Below are positions 1-11,356 of a stretch of 64,000 bases of DNA, one piece after another. Position numbers and translations under genes: made by a program. Origin of the DNA: Chytridium lagenaria (taxonomy: Eukaryota; Chytridiomycota; Chytridiomycetes; Chytridiales; Chytridiaceae); NCBI GenBank assembly GCA_025449115.1, contig JAHLKC010000023.1, forward strand, positions 124,001 through 188,000, in the 5' to 3' direction. How positions within the stretch are numbered: the stretch's first letter is position 1; each line of letters begins with the position of its first letter. The notes under the pieces are model-generated. The model worked only from the letters and a program-made list of their open reading frames with translations. It was not told the DNA's origin and did not search any database.

Positions 1-250
1 TCTTTCAAACATATATTTTCTTGGGAGATCTTGGTTTGATCCTATTTTTTAAATACTTTTTATTCTCTCATAGGCTGGGTCCTTGGAACTAACGAAACCA
101 CTGGAGGTAAATTCGTGCAATCCATTTAATTGTCGCCCTATAGTTAAAATCTAATAACTTTCAAACAGCTGTCGGCCTTCTTCCCCGTAACTTCTTGGAT
201 GTCGAGTCAAAACCACAAGCTGATGCCGCACGAACCCCTTCCTCCGTACA
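1..250. other. Upstream region of septin-like gene
   Basis: No coding signal is convincing here. The stretch is AT-rich at first and leads into the septin-like start codon. An overlapping frame open from 199 carries the Pro/Ala-rich register only because of the frame breaks described for that gene. Confidence 0.4.
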
Positions 251-1602
251 ATGTCTTTAAAGGCAAAGAGCGGTCCCTACGGAAACCTTTTCAACGACCC
301 CGCGGCTCCTCCGATGCCCACCCCGGCCGCTGTCCCACTCCCGCTCCCGCTCCAGTTGCTGCTCCCGCTCCAGTTGCCGCTCCTGTCCAGGCTCCCGCCC
401 TGTTGCGGCCGCGCCAAGCTACTCATCCCCGTCAACCTACACCACCCCCTCCTCTTCGTCCTCCAGCAACATCCCGACCTCGCTCCCCGTTGTCTCAGCT
501 CCAGCCTCAGCAGCTACCCCTAAACCTTACACTCCTCCTACCCAATACAGCAGCCAGAGCATTCGTGCTGCCGCTACCAACCCGCCACCTGCGGCTGCAG
601 CGATCAAGTTTGAGGCAGTGTTGGGGACGCCGTCGTTCGTGCAGGCAACGACGTTGAAGTTGTCTGAAGTGAATGCGGCGCGTGGGAACAGGTCGCGTGT
701 TGGAGCCAACATGGGACAACTTAAGATCATGGTTGCCGGTGATTTGGCAATTGGAAAGGTAACAATCGTCTTTTCAGCTTTTGTACCTAACATGTTATAC
801 TTTTTAGACCTCGTTGATCAAGCACTTGCTCTCCATCCCTGAAGTAGTCCTCTCCGACCCCCTCCCCCTGCCGCAGCCTCTGGCTCCATTCGTGAGATCC
901 GCGCATCAACCATCCCGGCCGCTGAGATTTTTGAGGGTGAAGAGCGTTTGAACTTGACGTTTGTGGATACCCCCGGATACGGGTCTGCCATTGACGCGCT
1001 TTCCATTGTAAGGCCTGTCGTTGAGTACTGCGCATCACAGTATGGGAAGACGGAGAAGGCTTTTGTGAAGGGTGTGCGACTAGGAGTCAGGTTGTGAGGT
1101 TCCTTTCGTCTGGTGCTGGTGGACATTCGTGAGTAATTTTACATAAGTTGTGTTCAAGATTTTTAAAATCTTTCCGTTCCTTTTTTTTTTTTAGACATGT
1201 CGACGTTGTGTTTTACGGTATCCTCCACCGTCTCACCCCTATTGATCTCGAATACATCCGTCGTCTTGAACGCATCGTAACTGTGGTCCCATCATCCTTA
1301 AAAGCGACAGTTTGACTTCTTCTGAAGTTTTTAAACTCAAGCGTGAAATTCTTGAACGCCTTGGAAGTGCAGGAGTGAGGGTGTATGGGTTTGGTTTGAG
1401 TCATGAAGAGTGCGTTTCGCTAGCCAAGGGCAGTGTTTGGGGGGCGGTGCCCTTTGCGATTAGTACAGAGGAGAATGTTGGAGGTGGAAAGGAGAAGGCG
1501 AGGAATGAGTTTGAGGAATTGAAGACTGCAGTGTTGTATCATCATGTGAATGATTTGAGGACATTGAGTGCGGAAAAGTTTGCAAATTGGTGGGAAAGCT
1601 GA
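251..1602 (+). CDS. Septin-like GTPase (frame broken by single-base gaps)
   Basis: Septin-family P-loop GTPase; septins form membrane-associated filaments at cell cortex and division sites. The start is ATG 251 (MSLKAKSGPYGN), followed by a Pro/Ala/Ser-rich N-terminus and then the GTPase fold. Visible motifs are the P-loop GDLAIGKT (split by an intron at about 759-807), switch II VDTPGYG, the septin-like PVVEYCASQYGK, HVDVVFYGILHRLTPIDLEYIRRL (in parts), and a G4 region ILKSDSLT where septins usually have AKAD. A second intron is about 1130-1194. The frame shifts at about 334-336, 398-400, 858-862, 1070-1072 and 1288-1290; at each place one extra base in a C or G run restores the motif. The product ends near WWES with no long C-terminal coiled coil. 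It is divergent, so the subgroup is unassigned. Family call fairly sure, exact protein not. Confidence 0.7.
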
Positions 1603-1605
1603 TCT

Positions 1606-2017
1606 GAAAGGGCGTTTTCGCTTATCGGTGTGGCGTTGTGGTGATATCGACAGTCGTTTTTCTCTTTCTTGTTGTGGTGTGATGGAATTTGGCGCGTAAT
1701 GGTGGGGATTTCGTGTTTGGAATTCTCGGTTTTCTCTGGATGCTTAGATTATTGTTCCTCTTATACTTTTCTTGTTTCGCATATTGCCAGTTTTGTTTTT
1801 GATCAATCAAGGTCTCTTTTGCTTTTCTGTACTTGTGCTTTATATAAAAAAATACGTCTTTCTATGACCTTTTGAAAAAAACCCATGTGTGGGCGGTTTT
1901 TTGGCATTGATGAGGCAAGACATACCAAAAATCAAAATATTCCTTTCGGTTTTTTTTTCTTTCAAGAGAAATTGTCCGTTCCAACCGTTATTGGGCTCTG
2001 ACCATCAAACGGCAGTC
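1606..2017. other. Intergenic, septin 3' end to eIF3e promoter
   Basis: About 410 bases, T-rich, with runs such as the poly-T stretch just before 1960. It holds the 3' UTR of the septin-like gene and the eIF3e promoter/5' UTR. I see no gene or repeat. Confidence 0.5.
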
Positions 2018-3853
2018 ATGGCACAATATGATCTCACACAGAAGATCGGGGAGTACCTCGACAGGCATATGGTGTTGCCGTTGTTGGAGTTTCTTACCCT
2101 GAAGGATGTACGTTTGCATGCATGCAGTTGACGCACACGGATAGTAGACTAACCCTCTCGGCGATATTGGCAGATCTACAACATGGACGACCTCCTCAAC
2201 GCCAAATTCGAGCTCCTCAGTCAAACCAACATGATAGATTTCGCCAACCAAGTCTACAAGCAAATCCACTCTGATGACGAAGAGCAAAACCTCCCAGGTT
2301 AACCCATCCCCCCGCTTTTGTTCTGTTCACGTATTCTAAAACCCATCCTCTCACAGATTTCGAACAAAAACGTAACCGAGTTCTCCAAGAATACGAACAA
2401 CTCCAAGAAAACTCCTCCTCCATCATGTCCATCATCACAGACCCTAACGTTATTCAACAACTCAAACAAGATAAGCTTGCCAATGTGCAGTTTTTGGAGG
2501 AGAAGTTTGGTTACAAGAATGAGATGTTGCAGACTTTGTATGATTTCTCGAGGGTGAGGTACAGTGTGGGAGATTATTCGGGATCAGCAGATATGTTGTA
2601 TCATTTCAGGATTTTGGTGAGTGTCTGTTTTTGCTTTTTGGAGAGAGGGAGAGTGCTGGCTAGGATTACACACGTAAATGCATAGTCATTGTGATGAGAA
2701 AAAAACGTTATATCACTTCAGTCTTCAGTATGAGCCATGCACCTCTCCAACGCTATTTCTTTTTCTTTTTCTTTTTCCGTTTTTAAAAAGAAAACGTTGT
2801 TCTTACTCTTTGTTATTAAAACAGTCGACAGATTTCGACCTTAATCTGAACGCGCTTTGGGGTAAACTCGCCGCCGAGATTCTTACTCAAAATTGGGAAT
2901 CTGCTATGGACGAGCTTAACAAGCTCCGCGAACTCATCGACAAAGTTTCCGTCTCCAACACCCACCAGCTCCAACAACGTACTTGGCTCATCCACTGGTC
3001 GCTCTTCGTCTTTTTCAACCACCCCAAGGGCCGTGATGCCATCATTGATCTGTTTTTCCAGCCCCACTACATCAATTCCATCCAAATGGCGTGCCCCTGG
3101 ATCCTTCGCTACCTCACCACCGCCGTCATCATCAACAAGCGACGTCGTTCCTTCCTCAAAGACTTGATCAAAGTGATTGAACAAGAATCCACAACGTACC
3201 GCGATCCCATTACCGAGTTTATTGAGTGCCTGTACATCAACTTTGATTTTGATGGCGCGCAAAAGAAATTGCAGGAGTGTGATGCGGTGTTGAACAATGA
3301 CTTTTTCTTGGTGGCGACGAGGGCGGATTTCATTGAGAATGCGAGGCTGTTTATTTTCGAGACTTACTGCCGGATTCATCAGTGTATTGATATCAAGGGA
3401 CTTTCGGAGAAGTTGAATTTGGATGAGGAGGAGGGAGAGAAGTGGATTGTGAACTTGATTAGAGGGGCAAGGATGGATGCCAAGATTGATGCAGAGACGG
3501 TGAGTTTTGCTCGATTTCTAATGTTATATTATACATGTGTTAACGAATTATTTTGTTATTAGAACACTGTTATTATGGGCACCCAGCACACCACCATCTA
3601 CCAACAGGTCATTGAACGCACTCGCGCTCTTTCCTTTAGGACATCGCTTCTTTCATCCAACATTGAAAAGCGTGAGCAGGAGCTCGCCAACAGAAGGGCA
3701 GGAAACACAGAGGGCGGCAATGAGAGGTCGAACAACAGTGGTGGACGTGGTGGCAGGAGAGGAGGACGTGGTGGCGGTCGTGGTAACCGGGATAACAGGG
3801 ATAGGGATAACAACCGATCAGCACCCCCTGCTGTTCAAGCTGGAGATGATTGA
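2018..3853 (+). CDS. eIF3e: Translation initiation factor eIF3 subunit e (INT6)
   Basis: PCI-domain subunit of the eIF3 complex, which brings mRNA to the 40S ribosome in the cytoplasm. Five exons (2018-2107, 2174-2297, 2357-2616, 2825-3499, 3563-3853) give an unbroken 479-residue product. The N-terminus [18 protein letters not shown] and the [11 protein letters not shown] block are typical of eIF3e. The middle contains the helical repeats and the C-terminal PCI winged helix ([20 protein letters not shown], then [20 protein letters not shown]). The last 40 or so residues are an RGG/RGGRGG-rich tail followed by an Asn/Asp/Arg stretch, which many eIF3e proteins lack; such tails usually bind RNA. 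Splice junctions preserve frame and all introns are GT-AG. Family identity is secure. Confidence 0.95.
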
Positions 3854-5272
3854 TAGATAGAATAATCCGTCTTCTCTGGTTCTATCTTTTGAAATATTCC
3901 CCATTCCCCCTTTGTTTACGAGAGAACTCGACTGTTTACTTTAGCTGTTTTTGTAATTTGGACCTTTGGCCGGCTGCGCCACACCCCCATGTCCAGATGC
4001 ACGGACATAAAATTACCCCAAAGAAGGAGAAAAGCTTCTTTTGGGTTCTATCCAAAAACTGATAAGAATTGTCAAAGTATAAATAGTTGTGAGGTGGAAT
4101 TCATGTCCCCTCTTTTCGTTTGATTATTCATTCCTTGCACCCCTCCTGCTCCCTTTCTGCCTTCTTTGTATACCATTCTGAAGGGGAGGGAGGGGAGGAA
4201 GGAAGAAGGTGTGTTCTGTGCCTTCCTTCCTTCCCCTCCGTAGCTGGAACCGTAGCCCCCTCTTTCACTCCCATGCTCATCTCCAATGTACTCTTTACGT
4301 TCTGCATCGCTGTTCTTTGTTGCGAACAAGTGTCTTCACACACACCTGGATGCTACGTAGTGATGATACATGCGTAATGTAATGTAATGAAATGAAATTG
4401 AATGAAATAAGGAATGCATTTATTAAAAGTTGTGTGGGATGGATGGGTTGGATTGAATGATGGATGGATCATAAAATGGAAGACAACAAATCATTTGAAA
4501 ATAGGAATGTTCTCACGCGTGGCAAAGGCGCATTTCAGGACTTTAGAAATGCGAATCTTTTGACGTGGGAATGCCTTTTAGAGTGACACAAGAGCATTAA
4601 CCTTATATGGTAATTGGTGCTTGGGGTAGAAGAAAAAAAACGAGGGCCTCTTTTGATCCACAAAATCTTCGTCAGCAACGCTCACCCCCATCACAGGCAG
4701 GAGGCGTTGCGGGAGTAAAAACCAACCACCAAAACCATCCATCCACATCCAACCGTCAAAACGGACTAGTGCTCTATCCATCTTCTACTCCCTCGCGCAT
4801 CAAATACCCTTGTAGTTTGGACGACGAATTAACACATCATACGTGTCATCTTGGTCTTTGCAGGAACAAATCCAACAACGCACCATTTGGAATCAAATCT
4901 CGAAACTGCAAACATCCACGTTTCTTTCGGGGCGATTCAGCTATCTTTTCATTTCACCATACCACTTTATTGGGGTAGTAATTAAGGACAAACTTGGATA
5001 GAGGGCTTCGAAGGAGGTACTCCAGAAGAGAACTCTCGGGAAACACGAAGGATCGTCATCAAACCGTCCCCAGGGAATCGTCCTTTCCAACCTCGCACTC
5101 GTCGAGTGAGAAGGACCCAGACCGAAACTCCACGTTTAATTCTTTTCCTGTTCCACGAGGATCAGGAAGAGACTTTAAACGTTAGTTTTCTGGGAACTTC
5201 TTCACCTCGCGAAGCTTCGAGGTAAAGGACCTTTCCCGGGGAGGTTTATCAACCTTCCTGTTTTCTCTAATT
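3854..5272. other. Long intergenic region with short tandem repeats
   Basis: About 1.4 kb between eIF3e and the Zn2Cys6 gene. It includes a degenerate TGTAA/TGAAA short repeat at about 4374-4420, a GGGAGG-rich patch at about 4180-4240 and an A-run near 4628. Open frames at 4607-4978 and 4994-5185 have no recognisable motif and low-complexity composition. I treat them as chance frames or as 5' leader sequence of the following gene. Confidence 0.4.
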
Positions 5273-7791
5273 ATGGCAAAAGTGGTTACCGCTCCTGCGG
5301 CTCATCTTTTAAACCGTAACGGACCGTTGGACGAGGCGACTGCTGCGCAGACGTCTCGGGTGACAAAAGCGCCGAAGCGGGGAGAGAAGAGTCGTAAGGA
5401 GCCAAAGAAGGTGGCGGCAGTGAAAAAGGGGAAAGATTCGGGAATGGTTAATGTTCTTGTACCTGCGTATGAGGGCAGGTTTTCACCTGGAACGGAACCC
5501 TCGCCACCGCCTTCTGAGTCGCAACAATCGACGGCATCTTCGCTTGCGGATTCACTGTGAGGAATTAATGCCTTTTATTTCATTTTCCTCTTCATATATA
5601 CTTTCTAACGATCTGTTTTTCTTGTGGATCTAGTGATGACGCAGGCGTGGCCCTCGACAGGTCTTCGATATTTTCGGATTTCATTGAAGCCTCGGGGTCT
5701 TTAAGCTCCGAGGACACTGGACTATTGATGGAAGCACTGAACTCGATCGCAGAGTCTGTCCCTGGAACCTCGTGGACAGAGTCAGATGGTCTTTTCTCAA
5801 AGGTAGCTGTCATGAAATTCGTATCAGTTGAGACTCTTCAATTTTTACGCTGATATCAATGCTTTCTTTTTTAAGGATTTTGCTTTGCAGAATCCCACCC
5901 CGCAAGCAACTACTCCTGGACTCAGCCCAACACGGAATCTGATCAGGTTACCCGCCGAATCCCCCCACATCCATCTTCCTCCCCAGTTAGCCTACTCGTC
6001 TGTCAACCCCTTTAAGACCGGCAAGCTTCAAAAGGCCCCACCGAAGCTCAAGACTGCTAGATCTCACACTGGTCCCCTCACCCCTCCTATTGATCCTGCG
6101 CAAATGAAAATGTTTCACGGTGCTGCCCCGTCACTTGCGCCTCCGATGCCTGTTCCGCCTATGAGGAAGTTACAGGTCAAGAGAAACTCGATTGGAGATC
6201 CCGCGAACGCGATGGATGTATCAATTTCGTTGCCAAAGGAACCTGGTGTGTCGATGAGACCCAAGGTGTATGTGCACAAGGCTTGTATTAATTGCAAGGT
6301 GTCGCACGTTGCTTGTGACGTCGGAAGGCCATGTTCGGTTAGTATTCGTTGGCAGTGTTTTTATTGTCGCATTATGGATTGTGCTCTTAGCCTTCTTTTT
6401 TTTTTTTGTAGAGGTGTGTTCGACTTGGAAAGGCGGACACCTGCGTTGATGCAGAACGGAAGAAGCGTGGACGACCTTGCAACTCTGTGAAGAAGGCAAT
6501 GCTGGAAGCGCAGGCGGCTAAGGAGGCGGAGGCTCTTGCAGCTAGCGGTGGGATTGTCCCTGAGAAACCGTCGGTGCCACCGAACCCCGCGGGTTGGGTC
6601 CTTGCTCATCCGTCTGATACGGCTGCGTTACCGGCAGAACCTCCAACCAAGAAACAGAAGACCAAAAACCCGCGTGCCTTGGAGATTCTCGCCGGTCCAC
6701 CTCGGATTACGCCTGAACCTCTCTCCTCAGATCAGACTATGTCGTTATCCTCAGATATTCCGATGAATGAAAGCACCCCCTCTCTCAATTCGTCTGTTGA
6801 ACCCGAAAGCACTGATTTAAAGGCAAATCCGATGGATCTTGTGGAGGGTTCCAATCCGCTTCTGACGATTCAGGCTTTACAGTCGCTTGGAGTGTCGATA
6901 TCACTTGCCGAGGTGTCGCAGGAGATGGTTAGACAGTTGATTGAGAGTGGGGAGTTGCATACGCCTGAGGATATCTTGCAGGCTATCACTGCGATTTCGA
7001 CATTGCTGCCTGAGGATTCGGTGGGGACAGCGAGTGGGATAGGCTTTACGTGTAAGTGTGTTTTGTTTATTAATTAGTGAGGTTTTTGTTAAATATGCTT
7101 TGATTAGATGACCATGAAAATACGCACCAAAATGTCGATCTGAGCAATGTGGCGCTTTCGATTCAGGAGGTCTTGTTCAATGACCCCACTATGGCCGCTG
7201 CAGCTGCAGCCTCTGGATCTGGTGGAGCCACTGCTGAAGCTGCGGCCGCCGCCGTCGAAGAAGCGGTAGCAGCTGTCGCGCAAGCAGCCGCTGCGATCAA
7301 AGACGCGATGATGGACGGTCTCCCAAACGATCTCAACAGCATGGCAGACGCTCTCGTTGAAGTCATGGCTGCTAACAATGGAAGTGATGCGATGACGTGG
7401 GATGAAAACCCGTCTGAGTTTGATAGTCTTGGATCGATGTCACCTGCGATGGTCGGGTTCAATGATGGGGCTGTGACGAGTGCGATGGCGACTGGGATGG
7501 ATGGACATGCGGATGCGGAGACGGTAAAGGCGCTTGAGGAGCTTTGTGGGAGTGGGGGGGAGGGGGATTTAAGGGACGCGTTGAGGGAGTTGCATGAGCA
7601 TATTAATATGGTGGATGATGGGTTGCTGGGTTCTGTGGATGTGGGGTTGGAGTCGCCGCTTGTGTCAGGTGAGCAATTGTTTTTATAGCCGACTGTTTTT
7701 GTTTTCTAGTTGTATTGTTTTAATTTACCTTTAAATTTTTGTAGATGATTTGCTTCGACAACTCGCTGATTCTGGTTTGAGTCTAAACTAA
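5273..7791 (+). CDS. Zn2Cys6 (fungal binuclear cluster) transcription regulator
   Basis: Six exons (5273-5556, 5634-5802, 5876-6337, 6412-7051, 7108-7668, 7745-7791) give 720 residues in one frame. The Zn2Cys6 DNA-binding cluster is encoded across the 6338-6411 intron with spacing C-x2-C-x6-C-x5-C-x2-C-x8-C, preceded by KVYVHKA and followed by ERKKRGRP. The context KACINCK...SHVACD resembles the ERT1/RDS2/AcuK group of gluconeogenesis regulators, but no PAS domain is obvious, so I do not assign that function. The flanks are Pro/Ser-rich. Exon 5 encodes a long poly-Ala/Glu helix-prone run (7190-7310), then an acidic tail that could activate transcription. Two in-frame acceptors, 15 nt apart (after 5875 or after 5890), would give 720 or 715 residues. 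It acts in the nucleus; target genes are unknown. Confidence 0.85.
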
Positions 7792-8628
7792 ACTCTTTTA
7801 CGGAGTGACAGACTTTGACTTTTTTTCTTTCTCTATATTCCCCCAACTCTCCTTTCTGTAAAATTGCTTCTGTGTTCAATATCACCCCCACGTTCTCATT
7901 CCCACCCTTCCACTTTTTTATTGTTTTCTTTTTTTTTTTGTTTTTTACGTTCTGGCAGTTCGTTCAGTGTGGAGCTTGGAAGAGGCATTTTTTCTCAATC
8001 TGAGACTTGTAGTCTTTAGGGTTTTAGCATTGACCCATGGCGCTTTGTTGATTCTTTGTTTCGTTTGTGTAGTGTCGGTTTTTTTCTTTATTTTTTTTTT
8101 GTTTTCATTCTTTTTCCCTGTTTAATGACTTTGGGTGATGGGTTTGGGTGGGTTTCTCTAATGACCCTTTTCTTTTGCTCTTGTTGCGTGGCTTTTTGTG
8201 CGGCGCGTGATGGGAGATGGAAGAGGTGAGGAGTCGGATTGCTTCTTCATGTGGTTCTCTTTTTTTTCTTTATTGTATTGTCAAACGGGGATGGGTTGGG
8301 CCCTGTGACGAAGTTTGATTGAGTGATGTTTTTTATTTTGTTACGTTACAGGTTGAAGACTTTATTGACTTTTACCCTGTTTTTTCGGTTTATTTTTCCT
8401 GAAGATATTCCCCCCGGTTAAAGTTCTTTATCTTTTACCCGTTGTTCTCTATCGCATTGCCATGGCGAGCGCTTTTTTTATTAGTTCTACATCAGCATCC
8501 TCCTTCCCCGAAAACCACTGCAACTTCAACCCCCCAACCTCCCACCAAAAACCCCACCAAAACCTCACTGTAAAAAACCACAAAAAAATTTCAAATCGTT
8601 CAGTGTAAAGCTGCAGTTTATACCTATC
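7792..8628. other. T-rich intergenic region
   Basis: About 840 bases rich in T-runs with GT-rich patches, then a C/A-rich stretch (8500-8590) just upstream of the next start. This is the 3' UTR of the regulator and the promoter of the fusion gene. I see no gene. Confidence 0.45.
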
Positions 8629-10562
8629 ATGAGCGGCCTGCCATCTTCATCATCATCTTCATCATCCGCCACAGACACTCAAACGGCCCTTCAAGCTGCC
8701 GCCGCTCTCCACGCCGGCGGTCGACCCTCAGATCCTATCTGGAACCACTTTAACCGTCAACCAGTCCCTGGCAAAAAATACTACGAAGCCGACTGCAAGT
8801 ACTGCCAAAAGATCTTTAAAGTCGGCAAACCCACTGAACTCAAGTTCCATATCATCGACTGCCGACTCGCCCCCGAGGATGTCCTTGTGATGGTTCGAGC
8901 GTTGCTTCCGCAAGATGATGAGGGGAACATTATTAAACCTGCTTGGCATAAACGGACAAGTGGGAATGCGTTTGGGGAGGAGGATGGACCACCAACTCGA
9001 AGCCCTTATTCGAGGAGTGCGACAGCGCAGAGGTTGAGTATGGTCGAGAGGGGATTAGTGCCAGGTCCGGTGAGGTCGGGGTCTGTGGTGGCGTCGCAAG
9101 ATGGGCTTGATACGGACGGGGAGGGGGGAGGTGGGGCACCACAGGCTGCACCAGCACCTAGAGTTGTGAGAGATAACATTGCAGGTATGATACAGTTTTT
9201 GATCTGAGGTCTGACCAAGAAACTTTCCACTTTCATTCTATTTTTTTCAATAACCGCCATCATGGGGTTTACGTCGTCTTTCAACTTTTTGTTGAAAAAA
9301 TAGTGCCACGGTTTTCAGGTATCTACGATTCACCCTCGCGGCCGACTAAATCATCAGCCAACAAAAACCCTACCCACACCTCCAACAGTTTTCTAACAGA
9401 AGGCGCCTACTTCATGGACTTTGAACTCCCCGATCACACTCACACACTCGTCCGTCTCTCCGAGCTCAATGGGCCAACTGTCATGGACCGTCGTATTGGA
9501 TTTGACCAAGGGAATGATTTCGGATACCCGCTGATCCTTATTTTCATTCGTGGGTTCTTTTGCCCAAAGGATCAGGAACAGTTGAGGCAGATTGTGAAGA
9601 GTTGGGAGGAGTTAAAAGTGAGTTATGCTAAAGTTGCGGTGGTGAGCGTGGATCCGCCGCTTGTGAATGGGGCGTTTAGGGCGGGATTGGGAGCAGAGTT
9701 TACGTTCTTTTCGGATGAGGGTGGGATGATTACAAGGAGGTTGGGGCTGTTGGATAATACGGAAGGAGAGGTATGTTTACTTTTATTTTTTAGATTTTGC
9801 TTTTGTTTTTGGTTTGTTCGCTATTACTTTCGTTGAATATTTGGTGAAAATGAAACTTACTTGTTTTTTTAGTACCCTGGTAGATCACGACCCTACACGC
9901 TAGTTCTAGACGGTAAACTCAAGATCAAAAAGTCCTACGACGGATGGTGGTTTGCAGGTCGACCCACTATCGAAGAATTACGAAAGTAAGTAATACCCAC
10001 GCGCACGTCAAGAATCATTGTATTGACGCAAACGTTCCACAGAGAAATCCGAAATATCCTCTCCCGCCGAACGAGCTACCGTTTCGACGCCTGGACCAAA
10101 CCCGAAGTAACCTCTGTCCGCATTCCTGCAGACGTCTGGGCGCACGGACTCATCCCCATCCCCTCTCGCGGTGGCTCCGAAGCAACCGGCACAGTCCGAT
10201 GGTTCGATCCAGCACTCGGTCAAGGTGCTATTGTTGTCGCCAACAATTACTGGACGAGAGGACGTGGAACCATCAGTTGGATGGATTTCATGGGGAATAT
10301 CAATAATGATTCGAATTTGTTGGAGGGAGGGGAGGGTGGGAATTCTGGGAATGCGGCGGCTGCTGGGACGAATGCGAATGGAGCTACGGTGGTTCCTGGG
10401 GCGCCGTCGATTGATGATGAGGTGTTTTTCCATTTTACGGCTATACCTGGAGTTGGGAGTAGGAGTGCCAAGCCTGGACAGAAAGTGCGGTTTGAGTTGT
10501 TGAGGCATAAAAATTGTTGGATTGGGTTTAACGTGCAGCCATTACCGGATGATGGGGCTTAA
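8629..10562 (+). CDS. BED zinc finger - peroxiredoxin-like - cold-shock domain fusion protein
   Basis: Four exons (8629-9184, 9304-9770, 9873-9985, 10043-10562) splice in frame to 551 residues. Residues about 36-80 form a BED-type zinc finger: W38, F41, C56-x2-C59, H74-x3-C78. A charged/Ser linker follows. Residues about 217-390 form an AhpC/TSA peroxiredoxin-like thioredoxin fold with FMDFELPDHTHTLVRLSELN, then RGFFCPKDQEQL, whose C272 sits at the peroxidatic position and whose second motif position is Asp. Residues about 428-548 form a cold-shock domain: GTVRWFDPALGQG, then RNP2-like VFFHF, then a GQKVRFEL strand, with a Gly/Asn/Ala insertion of about 50 residues between strands. RNP1 lacks its usual aromatic residues. 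Each domain is recognised on its own motifs. I know of no standard protein with this order. A redox-responsive nucleic-acid-binding role is inference only. A wrong exon join is possible but the frame agrees throughout. Confidence 0.8.
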
Positions 10563-11205
10563 GTTTTTCTTTTTGAGAAGATGTTTGTTTTTCGAAACCT
10601 TTGTTGATATACTTTGGTTGTACTTTTTTTAGCAATGTAAATATATGAATGAAAAATGTAACATTTAGGTATTGCTCATGAAGACGCTTAAGTGCATGTT
10701 CTTTTTAAAACGACAAGATGATCGATGAGTGTTGATTACAGCGAAAACAAATTAGTATATACAAGTACATATTAAATTAAAGCTTAGAAACAAATTAAAC
10801 GATTTCCCCGAGAGATCCGGCGTGTGGGTGGATGGCGGCTTACAAACGATGCAACGTCGGCGTGAATTGAGGATACTCTTCCAGTTTAGAACGCTCGAGC
10901 CCCACTAACTTGCATGAGCTAAAAATCATCCCAAAAAAACAGGCAACAATCTAGGCCAAAAATAAAGACTAACAAACAAAAAGAAAGATCTCCAGTTTCT
11001 CTTCACCGTTATTCTATCTTCTTATTTCTTTTGCTTGCCGCAAATAGTTAATACAAGAAATCTTCAACTTTTCGACAGATATCTAAAGAACCCTTCCTTC
11101 TTTGAATACCTAGCTGTTCGTGTTGTTGAGTTTTCTCGCTTTGCGTTGCATGGTCTGGTATTTTGGTGAGTCTGTTGTAGATGCTGAAGAGGGAACTAGT
11201 GCCAC
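10563..11205. other. Intergenic region before the inverted repeat
   Basis: About 640 bases, AT-rich at first. It contains the 3' end of the fusion gene. No gene or clear repeat is seen until the left arm of the inverted repeat begins near 11206. Confidence 0.4.
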
Positions 11206-11356
11206 CAACAAAAATTTGTAAGTCCAACAACAAACTTGTCGAGAAGATACCGTGAAAGCAGGGAGTCGCTGAAGAGTTGCCCAACAGCGCGTAAGGCTAG
11301 AAAAACAACATAAAAAGCTCACTATTTACTCACCAGAATTAAATTACATCACCATC

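Noticed and set aside
251..1602. Septin-like gene as a pseudogene
   Set aside because: All five breaks lie in C or G runs, and one base each restores conserved motifs; splice sites and downstream motifs are intact. The same error type hits many unrelated housekeeping genes in the window.
3537..3860. Overlapping plus-strand and minus-strand frames across the eIF3e tail
   Set aside because: They are shadow frames of the Arg/Gly-rich coding exon, which itself splices in frame to eIF3e.
4607..5185. Two open frames upstream of the Zn2Cys6 gene
   Set aside because: No motif, no splice link to the next exon, and composition typical of a 5' leader.
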